Assembly (NCBI RefSeq): GCF_001528665.1
Contig: NZ_BBYJ01000009.1
Location: 277,846-341,845, forward strand
Length of the DNA stretch: 64,000 nucleotides
From: Microtetraspora malaysiensis
Lineage (GTDB): Bacteria; Actinomycetota; Actinomycetes; Streptosporangiales; Streptosporangiaceae
Direction: 5' to 3'
Shown: one piece after another, positions 63,482 through 64,000 of the stretch
Position numbering within the stretch: the stretch's first letter is position 1
Layout of the letters: the number at the start of each line of letters is the position of its first letter
Program-made: the position numbers and the translations under genes
The notes under the pieces: generated by a model
Told to the model about the DNA's origin: nothing
What the model saw: the letters and a program-made list of their open reading frames with translations, nothing else
Databases searched by the model: none

Positions 63482-64000
63482 TCATCGCCCTTGTGGCCGC
63501 GGACCGAGGTAGGTGAAGCCCCAGCGGTTTTTGCCGGTGCGGTGGAGTTGGTAGTGGGTGGGGTTGCGGTAGCGGTCGCGGTTGTGGAACTGGCAGGTGG
63601 GTCCGAGGTTGTCCAGGTCGGTGGTGCCGCCGTCGGACCAGTTGGTGATGTGGTCGATCTGGCAGAGGTGGGCGGGCATGGGGCAGTGGTCGACCATGCA
63701 GTGGGTGTAGCGGGTGAGGATGGCGCGGCGTTGTCGTCGGGTGGCGCGGCGGGCGGTGCGTCCGACGTCGAGGACGCAGCCGTCGGCGTCCATGACCAGG
63801 CGGGTGAGGCCGGAGGTCTGGGCGAGGCGGTGGATGTCGGTGACGGGCAGAAGCTGTCCGGTGGCCAGGAGCAGCCCGGGCAGTGTGCGTCCTGAGATGA
63901 GCCCGCCGGGCGTCGCCCAGTCCGCACCCCGCCCCCGTCCCTGGCTCTGGCTCTGTGCCTGTGCCTGTGCCTGGCCTCGTGCTTGTCCCGGTCCTTGTTT
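63482..64000 (-). CDS. DUF222/HNH endonuclease, C-terminal part (cut by window edge)
   Basis: The frame runs to the right edge without a start, so only the C-terminal ~172 residues are seen. It contains the HNH nuclease domain: MVDHCPMPAHLCQIDHITNWSDG, then NLGPTCQFHNRDRY. The preceding ISGRTLPGLLLATGQLLPVTDIHR and RRRAILTRYTHC are typical of the DUF222-HNH family abundant in actinobacteria. A Gln-Ala/Gln-Ser repeat (from a CAGGCA DNA repeat) lies near 63935-63975. Function in vivo is unknown; such genes are often multi-copy. Confidence 0.88.
   Translation of the reverse strand, partial: KQGPGQARGQAQAQAQSQSQGRGRGADWATPGGLISGRTLPGLLLATGQLLPVTDIHRLAQTSGLTRLVMDADGCVLDVGRTARRATRRQRRAILTRYTHCMVDHCPMPAHLCQIDHITNWSDGGTTDLDNLGPTCQFHNRDRYRNPTHYQLHRTGKNRWGFTYLGPRPQGR

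Noticed and set aside
62761..63927. A 388-codon minus-strand frame across the right-hand repeat region
   Set aside because: Its translation is Pro/Thr/Ser- and Arg/Gly-rich repeats, and the HNH domain lies in another frame.

Overview
The window is GC-rich DNA with overlapping start/stop codons, many GTG starts, secreted lipoproteins with short lipoboxes, an MsiK-like sugar ATPase, CebR-type LacI operators and IdeR/DmdR-type iron boxes. Together these point to a filamentous actinomycete. A member of the Streptosporangiales fits best, but that is inference from gene content only. No rRNA, tRNA, CRISPR array or insertion sequence was recognised.

Region 1 (1-21.5 kb) is a biosynthetic locus. To the left runs an operon for E1-alpha, E1-beta and E2 of a 2-oxo acid dehydrogenase, followed by a GH1 beta-glucosidase cut by the window edge. 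Divergent from it is an NRPS operon: C-A-PCP-TE fused to an MFS exporter, an acyl-AMP ligase, C-PCP, a free carrier protein, two stand-alone C proteins, MbtH, A-PCP and C-A-PCP. The shared intergenic region carries one perfect and one near-perfect CebR box, placed at promoter-like elements.

Region 2 (21.5-34.3 kb) holds an indolepyruvate-type ferredoxin oxidoreductase with a divergent Lrp regulator, then the cellobiose operon cebE-cebF-cebG-bglC-cebR with two perfect CebR boxes, a secreted sulfatase and an aldo/keto reductase. The same operator word in front of cebE and in front of the biosynthetic operons suggests that cello-oligosaccharides control the natural-product locus, a logic known from thaxtomin in Streptomyces scabies.

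Region 3 (34.4-41.2 kb) looks like a nonulosonate (sialic acid or Kdn-like) glycan locus: two polysialyltransferase-family proteins, another putative glycosyltransferase, a GT2 enzyme, and one polypeptide fusing CMP-nonulosonate synthetase, a HAD phosphatase and a NeuB synthase without its usual C-terminal SAF domain. An orphan histidine kinase, a DUF488 protein and an ACT-domain protein follow.

Region 4 (44.5-60 kb) is central sugar metabolism: an MsiK-like ATPase, a maltose-type ABC importer, a GH13 alpha-glucosidase, a LacI regulator and a PfkB kinase, then a leftward zwf-edd-glk-eda set (Entner-Doudoroff pathway) divergent from a ROK regulator. Imported alpha- and beta-glucosides would be hydrolysed to glucose, phosphorylated by Glk and sent through Zwf, Edd and Eda.

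Region 5 (60-64 kb) contains a DUF2470-type protein and a ribosomal protein S4 gene sharing a double iron box, a degenerate tandem repeat field, a voltage-gated cation channel with a calcium-channel-like filter, a second repeat field, and the end of an HNH endonuclease gene.
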